From Urophycis tenuis (lineage: Eukaryota > Chordata > Actinopteri > Gadiformes > Phycidae), in the NCBI GenBank assembly GCA_036785325.1, contig JAXIVH010000007.1:15037849-15101848 (forward strand): DNA of 64,000 nt, written 5' to 3'. The notes under the pieces are model-generated. The model was not told the origin of the DNA. It did not search any database and was given only the letters and a program-made list of their open reading frames with translations. How positions within the stretch are numbered: position 1 is the stretch's first letter; each line of letters opens with the position of its first letter. The translations under genes were made by a program, and so were the position numbers. Shown piece after piece: positions 10,845 to 21,189 of this stretch.

Positions 10845-11692
10845 ATGAAGGAGAGAAGGAAGGAGGAAGGAGTGAGGAGTGAGGAGTAAGTAGGAAGGAG
10901 TGAGGATGAAGTAGGAAGGAGTGAGGAGGAAGGAGTGGGAAGGAAGGAGTGAGGAGGAAGGAGGAAGTAGTGAGAAGGAAGTGGGAAGGGGTGAGGAGGA
11001 AGGAGTGAGGATGAAGGAGAGAAGGAAGGAGGAAGTAGTGAGGAGGGAGGAGTGAGAAGGAAGGAGTGAGGAGGAAGGAGTGAGGAGGAAGGAAGAGGGA
11101 GTTAGGAGGAAGGAGGAAGAAGTGAGGAAGAAGGTGCTCTTTCAAATTAAAGGAGGAAGGAGTGAGGAGGAAGGAGTGAGAAAGAAGTGGGAAGGGGTGA
11201 GGAGGAAGGAGTGATGAGGAAGGAGTGAGGAGGAAGGAGTGAGAAGGAAGTAGGAAGGAGTGAGGAGGAAGTGGGAAGGGATGAGGAGGAAGGAGTGATG
11301 AGGAAGGAGTGAAGAGGAAGGAGGAAGGAGTGAGGATGAAGGAAGGAGGAAGGAGTGAGGAGGAAGTAGGAAGGAGTGAGGAGGGAGGAGTGAGGAGGAA
11401 GTGGGAAGGGATGAGGAGGAAGGAGTGATGAGGAAGGAGTGAGGAGGAAGGAGTGAGAAGGAAGTAGGAAGGAGTGGAGGAAGTGGGAAGGGATGAGGAG
11501 GAAGGAGTGAGGAGGAAGGAGTGAGGAGGAAGGAGTGAGAAGGAAGGAGTGAGGAGGAAGTAGGAAGGAGTGAGGAGGAAGGAGCAAGTTGTGAGGAGGA
11601 AGGAGTGAGAAGGAAGGAGTGAGGAGGAAGGAGTGAGGAGGAAGAGGAAGGAATGAGGAAGGAGTGAGGAGGAAGGAGTGAGAAGGAGTCAA
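10845..11692. repeat. 850-bp polypurine minisatellite
   Basis: Almost pure purine on the plus strand, built from variants of GAAGGAGTGAGGAG (14 bp) with higher-order duplication. One short interruption (about 11,136-11,152) breaks it. The strand asymmetry would favour triplex (H-DNA) formation. The long Ser/Leu/Pro frames on the minus strand are artefacts. Confidence 0.95.
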
Positions 11693-11907
11693 ATTAAATT
11701 AAAAGTTATATTCTGTGTAATACACAAGGTAGCAGGTATATAACCTGAAGCCTGGTTTATACTTCTACGTAGGGATCGCGTCGTGATCACGCAATGGCCA
11801 CGCTGTTGCTCGGACGCCGTCATGAGCCCGTGATACTTCTGCGGAGGGATTGCGTTGGGTTTACGTCTCAAAATGCAATTATTGCCACACCGGTAGAGGG
11901 ACCAGAC

Positions 11908-12157
11908 CATTCTGGTCATTACATGTACAGATTACTAGCGAGTTAAAAAAAAGTTTCGAGTAGAAATGAAGGCAAAAGTTATATACGTTTTTTAACAACA
12001 TATATGACTATATGATACGATTGCTTTATATAATATACAGCTATGTAGTTTATTATGGATTACTTTCTAAATGTCTTGATCTAACGTGACATAACCGTTC
12101 TTTATCAAGAACGGCTTTTTAACTCGCTAGTAATCCGTATGTAATGACCATTCTGAT
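11908..12157. mobile_element. Short palindromic MITE nested in the 11.7-12.5 kb element
   Basis: The roughly 40-bp arms are inverted copies: CATTCTGGTCATTACATG with TACTAGCGAGTTAAAAA at 11908-11951, and its complement at about 12116-12157. About 160 bp of AT-rich sequence lies between them. Confidence 0.7.
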
Positions 12158-12161
12158 CATT

Positions 12162-12162
<1 letters not shown>

Positions 12163-12227
<65 letters not shown>
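12163..12227. repeat. (CA)n(TA)n compound microsatellite
   Basis: A CA run passes directly into a TA run next to the nested MITE end. Confidence 0.95.
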
Positions 12228-12229
<2 letters not shown>

Positions 12230-12851
12230 GCCAATCAGTCGAAGCATTTATCAAGGCTGTGTTTACACCGTGGCGGTGTTTAACCGGAAAAGCGATCTCC
12301 AGTGAATGTAGTTCGCGGACCAATCACAGCCAAAGCCAACGCGTTGGGACGGCGTCGCCTCGACGCGCGTCTAGGATTTGGGGAGGTGCACATCGAGGAC
12401 GCAAAGGGTCTGCAAAGGGTCCGCAAAGGGTCCGCCGTCCCAACGCGTCGCGTCGACGCGGAAGTATAAACGAAGCATAACTAGGCCTTTACTCTTTACT
12501 CAGTTTAAACCTTTACACATGAGGTGCAGCATATTTTTTAAATCTGGTTATGAAAACTGTTTCCCTAAGTTTGAACAATTATTTCAAAGCCTGCAATTCA
12601 ATAATTGCATTACAATAAATGTGTCTATACTATGAAGTACTAAATAAACGTCCTTTGTCCTTTGAGTCCTTTGTAAAGTAAGGCCATGATGAAGCCATTT
12701 AAAGTAAACCGAGACCACACTAAGTTCTCTGTTAACCAACTCGACTCCAGCGTGCAGAGTTTTTTTTTCTTGGGTAAAGTGATCCATTGAGCCATAACGA
12801 TGACAATGAAGAGCAGGGATCCTGACCACTGGAGTGGTAGAACATTTAGGA

Positions 12852-14600
12852 TAATAATAATAATGCATTTTATTTCTAATGCACTTTTCATCTAAAAGAT
12901 CTCAAAGTGCTACAAGGTTAAAAAGTTAAAAGCAAGGTAAAGAAAACAAAAGCATACTCAATTAAAAAAAAATATATAATAATAATAAAAATAAATAAAC
13001 AAATAAATAAAAAATAAAAATAAATAAAAACTATAAGACAAGGTTAAAACATCTTGTTAGCAGCCATAGGCCTTTCTGAATAAAAAGGTTTTCAGGCCTA
13101 TTTTAAAAGAGTCCAGGTTCTGAATGGCCCTCATCTGGATTGGGAGACTGTTCCATAGGCGTGGTGCGGCTGAGCAGAAAGCTGGGTCTCCCATGGTGGA
13201 GAGCCTAGTACTGGGGATATGGAGGAGCAGGGTGTTTGTAGATCTGAGGGTGCGGGTAGTGGACTGTAGAGTGATGAGTTTATGAAGGTAGGTAGGTGCG
13301 TGTCCATGGATGCATTTATGAGTGAGAAGCAGAATTTTGTAGTTGATCCGGGATGAGACGGGGAGCCAGTACAGTGATTGAAGGATGGGGGTGATATGCT
13401 CGTATTTACGGGCTCTCATCAGGACCCTGGCGGCGCTGTTTTGGATGTATTGTAGCTTCTGGATGGTCTTGCCAGGTATCCCAATGAAGAGCCCGTTACA
13501 GTAATCCAGCCTTGAGGAAGGCATGGACCAGTTGTTCTGCTGCTGGGAGGGATAGAGTGGGACGAAGTCTTGAAATATTGCGGAGATGTTAAAATGAAGT
13601 CTTACATAGATGTTTTACGTGGTCATTGAAGGTCAGGTGGGGGTCGAACCGAACTCCCAGGTTTGTTGCCGAGGAGGACAGAGGAATGTCCTGTCCGTCA
13701 AATGTTAGTTGAGTGATGGATGAGGAGTGGACCTGATGAGGGGTACCAATGAGGAGTGCTTCCGTTTTATTACTTTTCAGCTGGAGGGAGTTGCTGCTCA
13801 TCCATGCCTTGATTTCCTCAAGGCAGGAGGTGAGGGATGACAGGGCTGTAGAGGTGTGTGGGGTAGTTTTAATGTAGAGTTGTGTATCATCAGCATAACA
13901 ATGGAAGGATAGTCCATGTTTGCTGATGACTTGACCGAGGGGAAGCATATAAATGGTGAAAAGGATGGGGCCAAGGACTGACCCCTGAGGAACGCCACAG
14001 CTGACATGGAGCGGCCTGGATACACATCCTCCAAGTGAGACATGTTCAGTCCTATCTGAAAGATAGGACTTAAACCATTGCAGTGCGTGGTCTGTCAGTC
14101 TAACTGTGTTATGGAGACGCTCAAGGAGGATGGTGTGGTCCACGGTGTCGAAGGCCGCTGTCAGGTCCAGGAGGATGAGGAGTGATGGTGACCCTGAATC
14201 AGCAGTCATCAAAATGTCATTTGTCACCCTGAGCAGGGCTGTCTCGGTGCTGTGGGCTGAACGAAAGCCTGACTGAAAATTTTCAAACAAATTGTTATGT
14301 GTAAGGTGGTCCTGAAGCTGTGTGGCAACTGTTTTCTCAAGTACCTTGGATAGAAAGGAGAGATTTGAAATAGGCTTATAGTTTGCAAGATTGTCCGGGT
14401 CCAGGGAGGGTTTCTTTAGGAGGGGACGAATGACCGCAGCTTTGAGAGCAGGTGGAACATGAGCGGTTTGAAGTGAAAGGTTAACAACCTGGGTGATGAT
14501 TGTGCTGAGGATGGAGATGTGTGGATAATTTAAACAAACAATAATATCGTTCACCGTATTACAGACATTTTGGAGAGCGGAAAAGGATGAAAAAAAGAAA
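12852..14600 (-). mobile_element. L2-type LINE, 5'-truncated, minus strand
   Basis: The 3' tail (plus-strand left end) is an AAT repeat next to a short motif with AAATAAAATG. Upstream lies the C-terminal part of a reverse transcriptase on the minus strand in two frames: 13589-14554 (palm motifs below) and 13057-13524 (thumb region). The frame is lost between them (about 13525-13588). The 5' end and the endonuclease are missing. Confidence 0.85.
13057..14554 (-). pseudogene. L2-type reverse transcriptase fragment
   Basis: Visible motifs in order: YKPISNLSFLSKVLEK (finger), FQSGFRSAHSTETALL, LDLTAAFDTVDH (first catalytic Asp region), GVPQGSVLGPILF and HCYADDTQLY (the YADD catalytic box). After a frameshift comes SRLDYCNGLFIGIPGKT with NSAARVL and HITPILQSLYWLPV, the conserved C-terminal segment of L2/CR1-group LINEs. 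The N-terminal endonuclease is absent, so the copy is dead. Confidence 0.85.
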
Positions 14601-14625
14601 TCAATGTCTGCATTGAAAAGAAATG

Positions 14626-14735
14626 TGCATTGGCCGGGAATCGAATCCGGGCCTCCCGCGAATTCAGCTAAACGGCCCTAAACCGTTTCCCATTCATTTC
14701 CAATGGTAGTGCTAAACCACTACATTTGAAACATT
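14626..14735 (-). repeat. tRNA-Gly-3'-half repeat, second copy
   Basis: 14626-14660 is again the 3' half of tRNA-Gly on the minus strand (GGATTCGATTCCCGGCC type B box). The adjoining TTTCCCATTCATTTCC block matches 2300-2320. Same family as 2223-2379. Confidence 0.55.
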
Positions 14736-14736
14736 G

Positions 14737-15612
14737 TTTTCCGTAGATTAGGAATATTTGGTGCCTACAGAGCAGATCTATACAGAAAAAAAATTATGGC
14801 GCTTTGAATGGAGCATGGTACAATAATTTTTGCCTCAAAAACGAATGTTAGCACATCTTGATATTAGCTGATATCTCCTAAGTAAATTGAAAGATATTCA
14901 TCAAACTTGGTGTATTTACCCACTATGAGTCATTGAAGAGCTACAATGACAATTTAGGTCCAGAGGTCAAAGGTCAAGGTCACAAGGGATCACATACGGA
15001 AATGACATGCAGTATTGGATTCATGTTCCCGAAGCAGGCTAATGGTTCTTCACGCTCAAAGGTTGAAGTAAATAAAGCGAAAGCATATTTGGTATCATTT
15101 GAATCGTTGTTTTCCGTAGATTATTAATATTTGGTGCCTACAGCGCAGATCTGTACAGAAAAAAAATTATGGCGCTTTGAATGGAGCATGGTACAATCAT
15201 TTTTGCCTTAAAAACGAATGTTAGCACAACTTGATATTAGCTGATATCTCCTAAGTAAATTGAAAGATATTCATCAAACTTGCTGTATTTATCCAGTATG
15301 TGTCATTGAAGAGCTACAATGACAATTTAGGTCAATAGGTCAAAAGTCAAGGTTATAAGGGGTCACACACGGAAATGACATGCAGTATTGGGTTCATGTT
15401 TCCGAAGCAGGCTAATGGTTCTTCACGCTCAAAGGTTGAAGTAAATAAAGTGAAAGCATATTTGTCATCATTTTAATCATTGTTTTCTGTAGATTAATAA
15501 TTTTTGGTGCCTTCGGTGCAGATCTGTACCGAAAAAAATATATAGCGCTTTGAATGGAGCATGGTACAATCATTTTTGGCTCAAAAAACGTGTGTTGGCA
15601 CATCTTGATATA
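14737..15612. repeat. 373-bp tandem array, left flank of the PIN/CXC locus
   Basis: The landmark CCGTAGATTA occurs at 14741 and 15114 and, as CTGTAGATTA, at 15487, giving a period of 373 bp and about 2.3 units. Each unit contains CAGATCTGTACAG-type, GGAGCATGGTACAAT and TTAGCTGATATCTCC landmarks and an AGGTCA-rich block. An inverted, diverged copy lies at 21190-21690 beyond the gene, so the two flanks behave as long inverted repeats of one element. Confidence 0.8.
14964..14982 (+). promoter_or_regulatory. AGGTCA DR1 motif plus third half-site
   Basis: AGGTCA-A-AGGTCA-AGGTCA: a perfect direct repeat with 1-bp spacing, the consensus of HNF4/RXR/PPAR/COUP-type nuclear receptors, followed at once by a third half-site. 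Binding is not shown; it is a sequence match only. The copy in the next unit (about 15,332) is degenerate. Confidence 0.4.
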
Positions 15613-15780
15613 GTAATGTAAAACATGGGGATACAGTAAGAAGCCAAGAAGGGCAGGTATAAGTACAATAAGGGATGCAAAGTACAGTATTGTCGAAAGT
15701 CAATAGCCACAGCACGGTATCTGACAAACTTTCTAACCTTTGTTTCTAGAAGATGAGACTGTTTTAAAAAGCAATAATTT

Positions 15781-15800
15781 CTCTCTCTCTCTCTCTCAAT

Positions 15801-15831
<31 letters not shown>
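15781..15831. repeat. (CT)n and (CA)n microsatellites upstream of the PIN/CXC gene
   Basis: A CT run (15781-15798) followed by a CA run (about 15806-15831). Another CT-rich stretch lies at 15912-15932. The rest of 15613-16012 shows no recognisable feature. Confidence 0.9.
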
Positions 15832-16012
15832 TACTCCACATCAATTTCCTTGCCAAAAAAACTTTAAAAACACATACAGTGTACAGAGTACAAGCCCACA
15901 TGCACCCTGACACTCTCTCTCTCTTTCTCTCTTTTTGCCTGGGATGAATGTCATTATTTAGTTTTGCTCAGTAAGCCTCATGTCTTGAGTCATTATTTTC
16001 CACGTCACTGCC

Positions 16013-19000
16013 ATGGATGATGAAACAGTGCTAGAAGAGGAATCTGGCATACGTGCAGATCTTTGTGTTATATATCAATGTGGAGGTGATCTGTCATCTT
16101 GTTCCACTGGATTGCAAAAGTTGATTGATTATAGTATTGCTATAGGCAACAACACACTTACGACATTTTGTACTGCTAAATTGGAAGACAATGCCAGCGT
16201 TAATATACACAGAAATTGCCAGAAGATAGTGGGCAACACTTTATTGAGCATTAAACGCAAAGCAACGAGGACCACTGATAGCAGTGATACAAAGATAAGG
16301 AAAATTACAAGAGCACATAAAGATGTGTTTGACTGGAAGAAGCAATGTATGTATTGTGAGAAATACTGCAATGATCAGTTAGACAAAAATATTTCCAGGG
16401 TCATGACTATGGAATATAAAGATCGTGTACTTTCAGTCTGTGATGAAAGAAATGATGCTTTGTCAGAAGAAGTGAGATGCAGGGTAATCAACTGCATTGA
16501 TCTGGTACAAGCTGAAGCTCGATACCATCAGGGATGCCGTTCAAAATTTTGGTTGGGCCATCTAAATGCCTCAGTTGTTCCTGGGCGATCTAGAGGTAGG
16601 CCAGAGGAAGAAGAAAAAATGGACTGCTTTGAGAAAATGTGTGACTGGATGGAATCAGAAGCTGAATTGTATACAGTGGCTGAGTTGCGAGAGAAATTGA
16701 AAGAAATAGCTCAGGATGACAATGTCTATCAAATCAGACGGATTAAGGAGAGACTGAAGATGAAATATGGAGATCACATCAGTTTCTCTTCACTCAGAGG
16801 TCGTTCGGATATTGTTTGTTTGAAGGCTATAACCAATTACATCATCACTGACCAGTGGTACAGTAAAAGGAAGGAATGCAAAGATGATGAGGTGACTAGA
16901 ATTGTCACTACAGCAGCGAAAATCATCCTGGATGAGATCCGTTCAATGCCGTACAATACAGAACATTACCCTACATTCGAAGACATCCGTGATGTAGAAA
17001 AAGGACAACAGCTTCTACCACCCAACTTGAAAATCTTTCTGCAAACTTTGCTGAAGTCAAAGTTGAAACAAGTTTCCATTGGCCAAGCCATTGTGCATGC
17101 TGCTCGTCCTAGATCATCCCTGTTACCTGTGCCATTTGGTTTAGGAATAGAAATGGACAGTGTCTTCGGTTCACGGTGGTTGGTTGATGAATTGTTCAAA
17201 CTGGGCTTCAGTGTCAGTTATGATGAGGTTTCTCGGTTTAAGCAGTCAGTGCTTCAGCATGATGACATCAACAACCACATCAAAGTATCAAGTAACAGCT
17301 TTGTTCAGTGGGTTGGAGATAATGTTGATCACAATCTTGCAACATTAGATGGAAAGAAGACATTCCACGGAATGGGCATCATTGCTGCCGCAACACCTGT
17401 AAAAGGAGACCAAAAACAGGTACCAAATACTGTGCAAGGACAAGCAGCATCAGGCAGTTCAGCATCCATATTCCAAACCTTACCTGAAACTGAACAGAGT
17501 GTGGGAAATGTGTGTGCCCAGGATGAGAACTCAAGACTCATTCTTCATGGTGTGATGGCAGTACCACGGATGCCACTGAAACATGTAGCTGATGTTACAA
17601 AGAACAAGGGTCTAACCCTCAAGCACTACATTTCCTCACACACTACGGGATTGTCAAAGGTGATATTCAAGAATATAAAGGACACTGCCTTTCATATACA
17701 GAAATCAAAGCAATGGGGCACTGAACTCCTGTGGAAGAGTGCACGCTTCTTCAAGCATCAACCACATGGCTGGTCTGGTTATATGCAGTCAGTAACAGTT
17801 GGCAGTTATCCTGGAAAATCTTCTGTCACCATGTTACCCATTGTAAATATGAATCCATGTGATGAAACCTGCATTTATTCAACCCTTTGTTTCATCAGTG
17901 ACCAAGCATGCAAGCTGAAGATTGTGTCTCCTTGTGTTACATTTGACCAACCTCTCTATATAAAAGCAATTGAAGTTGTTTTGAAGGAGGAAATGGGCCT
18001 AGTCATTCGACTAGGTGGATTCCACATGTTAATGAGCTTTATTGGAAGCCTTGGAGCATTGATGGAAGGATCGGGACTGAGAGAAGCCCTTGAAACTGTC
18101 TTTGCACCAAATTCTGTTGGGCAGATGATGAATGGGAAAGAAATTTCCAGAGGACTGAGGGGACACCTTCTTGTGTCATCAGCACTGGACACAATTATTT
18201 TGGAGATGTTGCTTCCAGTCACGGATGTCAGTATGATTACCAGTGCCAAGAGAGAGGAGGAGAGGACAGATGTGGGTGAAGATGAGATGAATTTTGCAGG
18301 GTCAAGTGTGCAAGCAAGGCTTATGGATGTAAACTGTCTGTCATTGGATGAAATGAAGGAGCTTGAAGATGCTTATGACAGAATGTGGACAAATCCAGAT
18401 TCAGATACAACATTTCCTGCAGTGCTGGATAAATTAGATAGACTTCTCACAAATCTGAAATGCCGACTAGCAACAGAATCCAGAACATCAAAATTATGGA
18501 TACAATACCTGACATACATTGAGGTTGTGAAGGATTTCATTTATGCCGAAAGAACAGGCAACTGGTCATTACATCTGTCAGCTGTTAGTCGGATGCTGAA
18601 CCTTTTTGCTGCCACAGGACATGTGCATTACGCAAAAAGTGCTCGATTGTATCTGCAGACAATGCTGGAATTGCCAAGCACACATCCATGGCTATCCAAA
18701 ATGTTCAGTGATGGCTACTTTACAATTCGACGAAGCAGCAGATTTTGGGCAGGTCTGTGGTCAGATCTTGTGATTGAACAAGTTATGATGCGCTCTGTTA
18801 AGAGTAGGGGTGGACTCACCATGGGGAGAGGCATGACAGAGAGTGTCATTGCCACATGGATACACAGCATGCACAGATGTGGTGATGTACTTCATGCCAT
18901 GAATGAATTGACAGGACTTGTCCACAAAACAAGTGACCAGCATGTGGAGATTGGTATCAGTAGGCTAAGCAGGGACTCAGAAGACTGGAAGAAGATTTTC

Positions 19001-19849
19001 CAGTTTTTCAGAATTCATTACCCTTTTCCAGACAATCCTGATTTAATATCTATAGTGAGTGGAATTACTGCTGATTCATCAATCAATTGTGATCAGGCTG
19101 AAAATATTGGCCAGAAGCTTCAGGAGTCCATGAATGAGAAGAGTTATCATGAATCAACTATCTCACGAAAGGCGAAGATAAAGTCATTAGCCACTCTTCT
19201 TGAAAGTGTTAAAATCAATGAGGAAACGATCACTATTAATCCGATAGTGTTGTTTACAAGACTCACTGTCTTGGCTTTGAGAGAAGAGGACATAGTCTCA
19301 TGCTTTGACTATGAGTTGGCAGCTGTACCAACGGCATTATTCAACAATGGCATGATGCGAAAAGCAGCTAAAGTCAAATTACGTGACCATTTCACCAATA
19401 ACGTCTCTGCCTGTGCAAAGGTACCAGCTGGATCAAAGTCCGTAATTGATGGAGGAGCCCTACTGCATAGGCTGAAGTGGATACCTGGAAAGACTTTCCA
19501 AGAGTTGTTTTGTGATTATGCATTTTATTTGAAGAGAAAGTATGGACAGTGTCATGTTGCTTTCGATGGCTACAAAAGGGGCCCCTCAACCAAAGATCAT
19601 GAACACCTGAGGAGATCTGGAAAGACAGCCCCAAACATTGCTATTAGCAGTAATGGAATTGTTCAAGTAACACAAGAGGCATTTTTCAGAAATGTGTCCA
19701 ACAAATGCAAGTTCATAAATGAGCTGACCAAGGAACTGAGAGAACATCAGATTATCGTGCAGCAAAGTGATGGCGACGCAGATGTTTTGATAGCTGAAAT
19801 GGCTTTGAAGCTGGCAAAAGAGGGAGTCTGTAGTTGTCGTTGCAGATGA
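16013..19849 (+). CDS. PIN/CXC locus exon 1 (1,278 codons)
   Basis: The start is the first ATG of the long frame (MDDETVLEEESG). Codon use is AT-leaning, unlike the GC-richer copies A and B. N-terminal residues about 18-70 and 112-180 hold Cys/His clusters typical of zinc-binding modules of transposon-related proteins. Notable central segments are QVSIGQAIVHAARPRSSLL, FVQWVGDNVDHNLATLDG, GFHMLMSFIGSLGALMEGSG and YAKSARLYLQTMLELPS; their arrangement gives no known fold to me. The frame ends artificially at 19849 through a 1-nt shift (KEG then VCSCRCR and stop). Confidence 0.7.
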   Translation: MDDETVLEEESGIRADLCVIYQCGGDLSSCSTGLQKLIDYSIAIGNNTLTTFCTAKLEDNASVNIHRNCQKIVGNTLLSIKRKATRTTDSSDTKIRKITRAHKDVFDWKKQCMYCEKYCNDQLDKNISRVMTMEYKDRVLSVCDERNDALSEEVRCRVINCIDLVQAEARYHQGCRSKFWLGHLNASVVPGRSRGRPEEEEKMDCFEKMCDWMESEAELYTVAELREKLKEIAQDDNVYQIRRIKERLKMKYGDHISFSSLRGRSDIVCLKAITNYIITDQWYSKRKECKDDEVTRIVTTAAKIILDEIRSMPYNTEHYPTFEDIRDVEKGQQLLPPNLKIFLQTLLKSKLKQVSIGQAIVHAARPRSSLLPVPFGLGIEMDSVFGSRWLVDELFKLGFSVSYDEVSRFKQSVLQHDDINNHIKVSSNSFVQWVGDNVDHNLATLDGKKTFHGMGIIAAATPVKGDQKQVPNTVQGQAASGSSASIFQTLPETEQSVGNVCAQDENSRLILHGVMAVPRMPLKHVADVTKNKGLTLKHYISSHTTGLSKVIFKNIKDTAFHIQKSKQWGTELLWKSARFFKHQPHGWSGYMQSVTVGSYPGKSSVTMLPIVNMNPCDETCIYSTLCFISDQACKLKIVSPCVTFDQPLYIKAIEVVLKEEMGLVIRLGGFHMLMSFIGSLGALMEGSGLREALETVFAPNSVGQMMNGKEISRGLRGHLLVSSALDTIILEMLLPVTDVSMITSAKREEERTDVGEDEMNFAGSSVQARLMDVNCLSLDEMKELEDAYDRMWTNPDSDTTFPAVLDKLDRLLTNLKCRLATESRTSKLWIQYLTYIEVVKDFIYAERTGNWSLHLSAVSRMLNLFAATGHVHYAKSARLYLQTMLELPSTHPWLSKMFSDGYFTIRRSSRFWAGLWSDLVIEQVMMRSVKSRGGLTMGRGMTESVIATWIHSMHRCGDVLHAMNELTGLVHKTSDQHVEIGISRLSRDSEDWKKIFQFFRIHYPFPDNPDLISIVSGITADSSINCDQAENIGQKLQESMNEKSYHESTISRKAKIKSLATLLESVKINEETITINPIVLFTRLTVLALREEDIVSCFDYELAAVPTALFNNGMMRKAAKVKLRDHFTNNVSACAKVPAGSKSVIDGGALLHRLKWIPGKTFQELFCDYAFYLKRKYGQCHVAFDGYKRGPSTKDHEHLRRSGKTAPNIAISSNGIVQVTQEAFFRNVSNKCKFINELTKELREHQIIVQQSDGDADVLIAEMALKLAKEGVCSCRCR

Positions 19850-20064
19850 CACTGATGTCTTCTGTATATTGCTGCACCATTGGAATTCGAGCATGGGTGA
19901 CATATTCTTCAGATCAGAAAGGAAAGGCAGGCAGAGGAACCAAAGAGAAGATCGAGTGTGGAATATGCGCAACGTTTCAATTGCCAACCAGTCCATCAGG
20001 GAACATGTGCTGTTCATTCATGCCTGGGGAGGATGCGACACCACTTCTGCAACATATATGCAAG
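19830..20064 (+). CDS. PIN/CXC locus, shifted-frame continuation
   Basis: In the frame one base ahead of the long ORF the protein continues VVVADDTDVFCILLHHW and, later, FIHAWGGCDTTSATYMQG up to donor CAAG|GTACAG. ADDTDVF and GCDTTSA are the acidic and Gly/Thr motifs expected next after DGDADVLIAE in this family. The intended frame therefore crosses position 19829. Confidence 0.65.
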
Positions 20065-20148
20065 GTACAGTATTTATGTTTATTTGTAAAATGTGGTTTG
20101 TTATCTGTTGTAAGCAACTTAAGCCTTAACAAATACATCTCCTACCAG

Positions 20149-20849
20149 GCAAGACTGCAATAGCGTCACTGGTGCGGAAATCTACGGCGGTGCGTGAACT
20201 TGCAGCATGCTTTGGTGATCCTACCTCAACTGAAAAGCAGATTGGAGCTGCAGGAACTGATATTTGCATCAAAAGGTAGGCCTACTGACATTTAGAAATA
20301 ATATAATAAATGAGTTTCTGTATTATGTCAGTGAAAAATATATGAAATAAAAGGTTTGATATATTTCAGCATTTTTAACTTTTAATTTATAGCTACAACG
20401 GCCGCAGCACTGATACTCTGGGAAGTCTTCGCCATGCTCGTTACATGGAGATGGTGACAGAGCTTAAGAGTGTTCGTCCAGAGAAGCTACCTCCAACTGC
20501 ACAAGCAGTGTACTTCCACAGTCTCAGAGTGCACTACCAAGTGGCACAGTGGAAGTCACTGGATCTCCATATTCTACAGGCCACCGACTGGGGCTGGAAG
20601 GTGAAACACAAGTGTATGATGCCAATACCAACAGATAAAGAGCCAGCGCCTGAACGTTTATTGAATGTGATTCGTTGCAATTGCAAGATGTCTTCAAGAA
20701 ATCCATGCGGTCATAAAACATGTAGTTGCAAACAGAATGGGTTGAAATGTGTTGCTGCATGTGGAGACTGCAGAGGTGAGTTGTGTCACAATGCTAGCAA
20801 AACAGATGTTCCTAATGGTTCATTAAATGAGTGCGCTGACATACTGTAA
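20149..20849 (+). CDS. PIN/CXC locus 3' exons with CXC domain
   Basis: Exon 20149-20275 (GKTAIASLVRKS...GTDICIK) and exon 20393-20849 are joined by GT-AG introns that keep the frame. The last exon contains CNCKMSSRNPCGHKTCSCKQ, then NGLKC, CGDC and LCHN, the spacing of a tesmin/TSO1-like CXC DNA-binding motif (about 20677-20800). It ends at TAA 20847-20849. Confidence 0.7.
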
Positions 20850-21107
20850 ATGGTTTGGATCCAATCTAAAACTTCTGCTACTACAGTAAGCTTGTTAAAA
20901 ATGAACTACCATGTTGTTATTGATGTACTGAAGGTTTGTTATAGTGATTGGGTTTTATTGCATCATTTATGAACTGAAACAGTTTCTTTAAATCTTGTAC
21001 TACTGTAGATATTTGCATTTTTTATAACAGCATATATTTTTGATTTTCAGAGAGATAACTGCATAAACATATGATGTTAAGGTTGAAACAACTGTTTTTA
21101 TACACAA

Positions 21108-21113
21108 AATAAA
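21108..21113 (+). terminator. Poly(A) signal AATAAA downstream of the PIN/CXC gene
   Basis: The canonical hexamer lies 259 bp after the stop codon, followed by a T/GT-rich stretch (TTTATTGTGCTTT). It is the only clear one between the stop codon and the inverted repeat at 21190. Confidence 0.55.
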
Positions 21114-21189
21114 CTTTATTGTGCTTTAATCAGTGGCTGTATCTTTTTATGTCAATTCACATGTTAATGCTATAAGCTGTAGCTGTAAG

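Larger units (their letters stand above)
11746..12475. mobile_element. MITE with GTTTATACTTC ends
   Basis: The left end GCCTGGTTTATACTTCTACG and right end GAAGTATAAACGAAGC are inverted relatives, and both sides carry repeated GCG/CGTCGCG-rich sub-terminal sequence. The interior holds a second MITE and a CA/TA microsatellite. There is no coding capacity and the target duplication is unclear. Confidence 0.55.
16013..20849 (+). pseudogene. Large uncharacterised protein with Cys/His N-terminus, PIN/FEN-like motifs and CXC tail
   Basis: An open frame of 1,278 codons (16013-19849) is followed by spliced 3' exons (to 20064, 20149-20275, 20393-20849). The protein has two Cys/His clusters near the N-terminus (CVIYQC...HRNC; CMYCEKYC...YHQGC), a long central region without a domain I can name, then FDGYKRGPSTKD, DGDADVLIAEMAL, VADDTDVF and GGCDTTSA, which resemble the acidic motifs of PIN/FEN nucleases. 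The last exon ends in a tesmin-like CXC motif. One extra T at about 19829 shifts the frame inside the acidic motifs; without it the frame runs on into the next exon. This is either a true inactivating lesion or an assembly error. Similar proteins recur in fish and invertebrate genomes by memory. Flanking inverted repeats suggest a mobile element. Confidence 0.6.

Noticed and set aside
10807..11692. Ser/Leu/Pro/His-rich proteins on the minus strand
   Set aside because: Translation of the polypurine minisatellite; no conserved domain and no start context.
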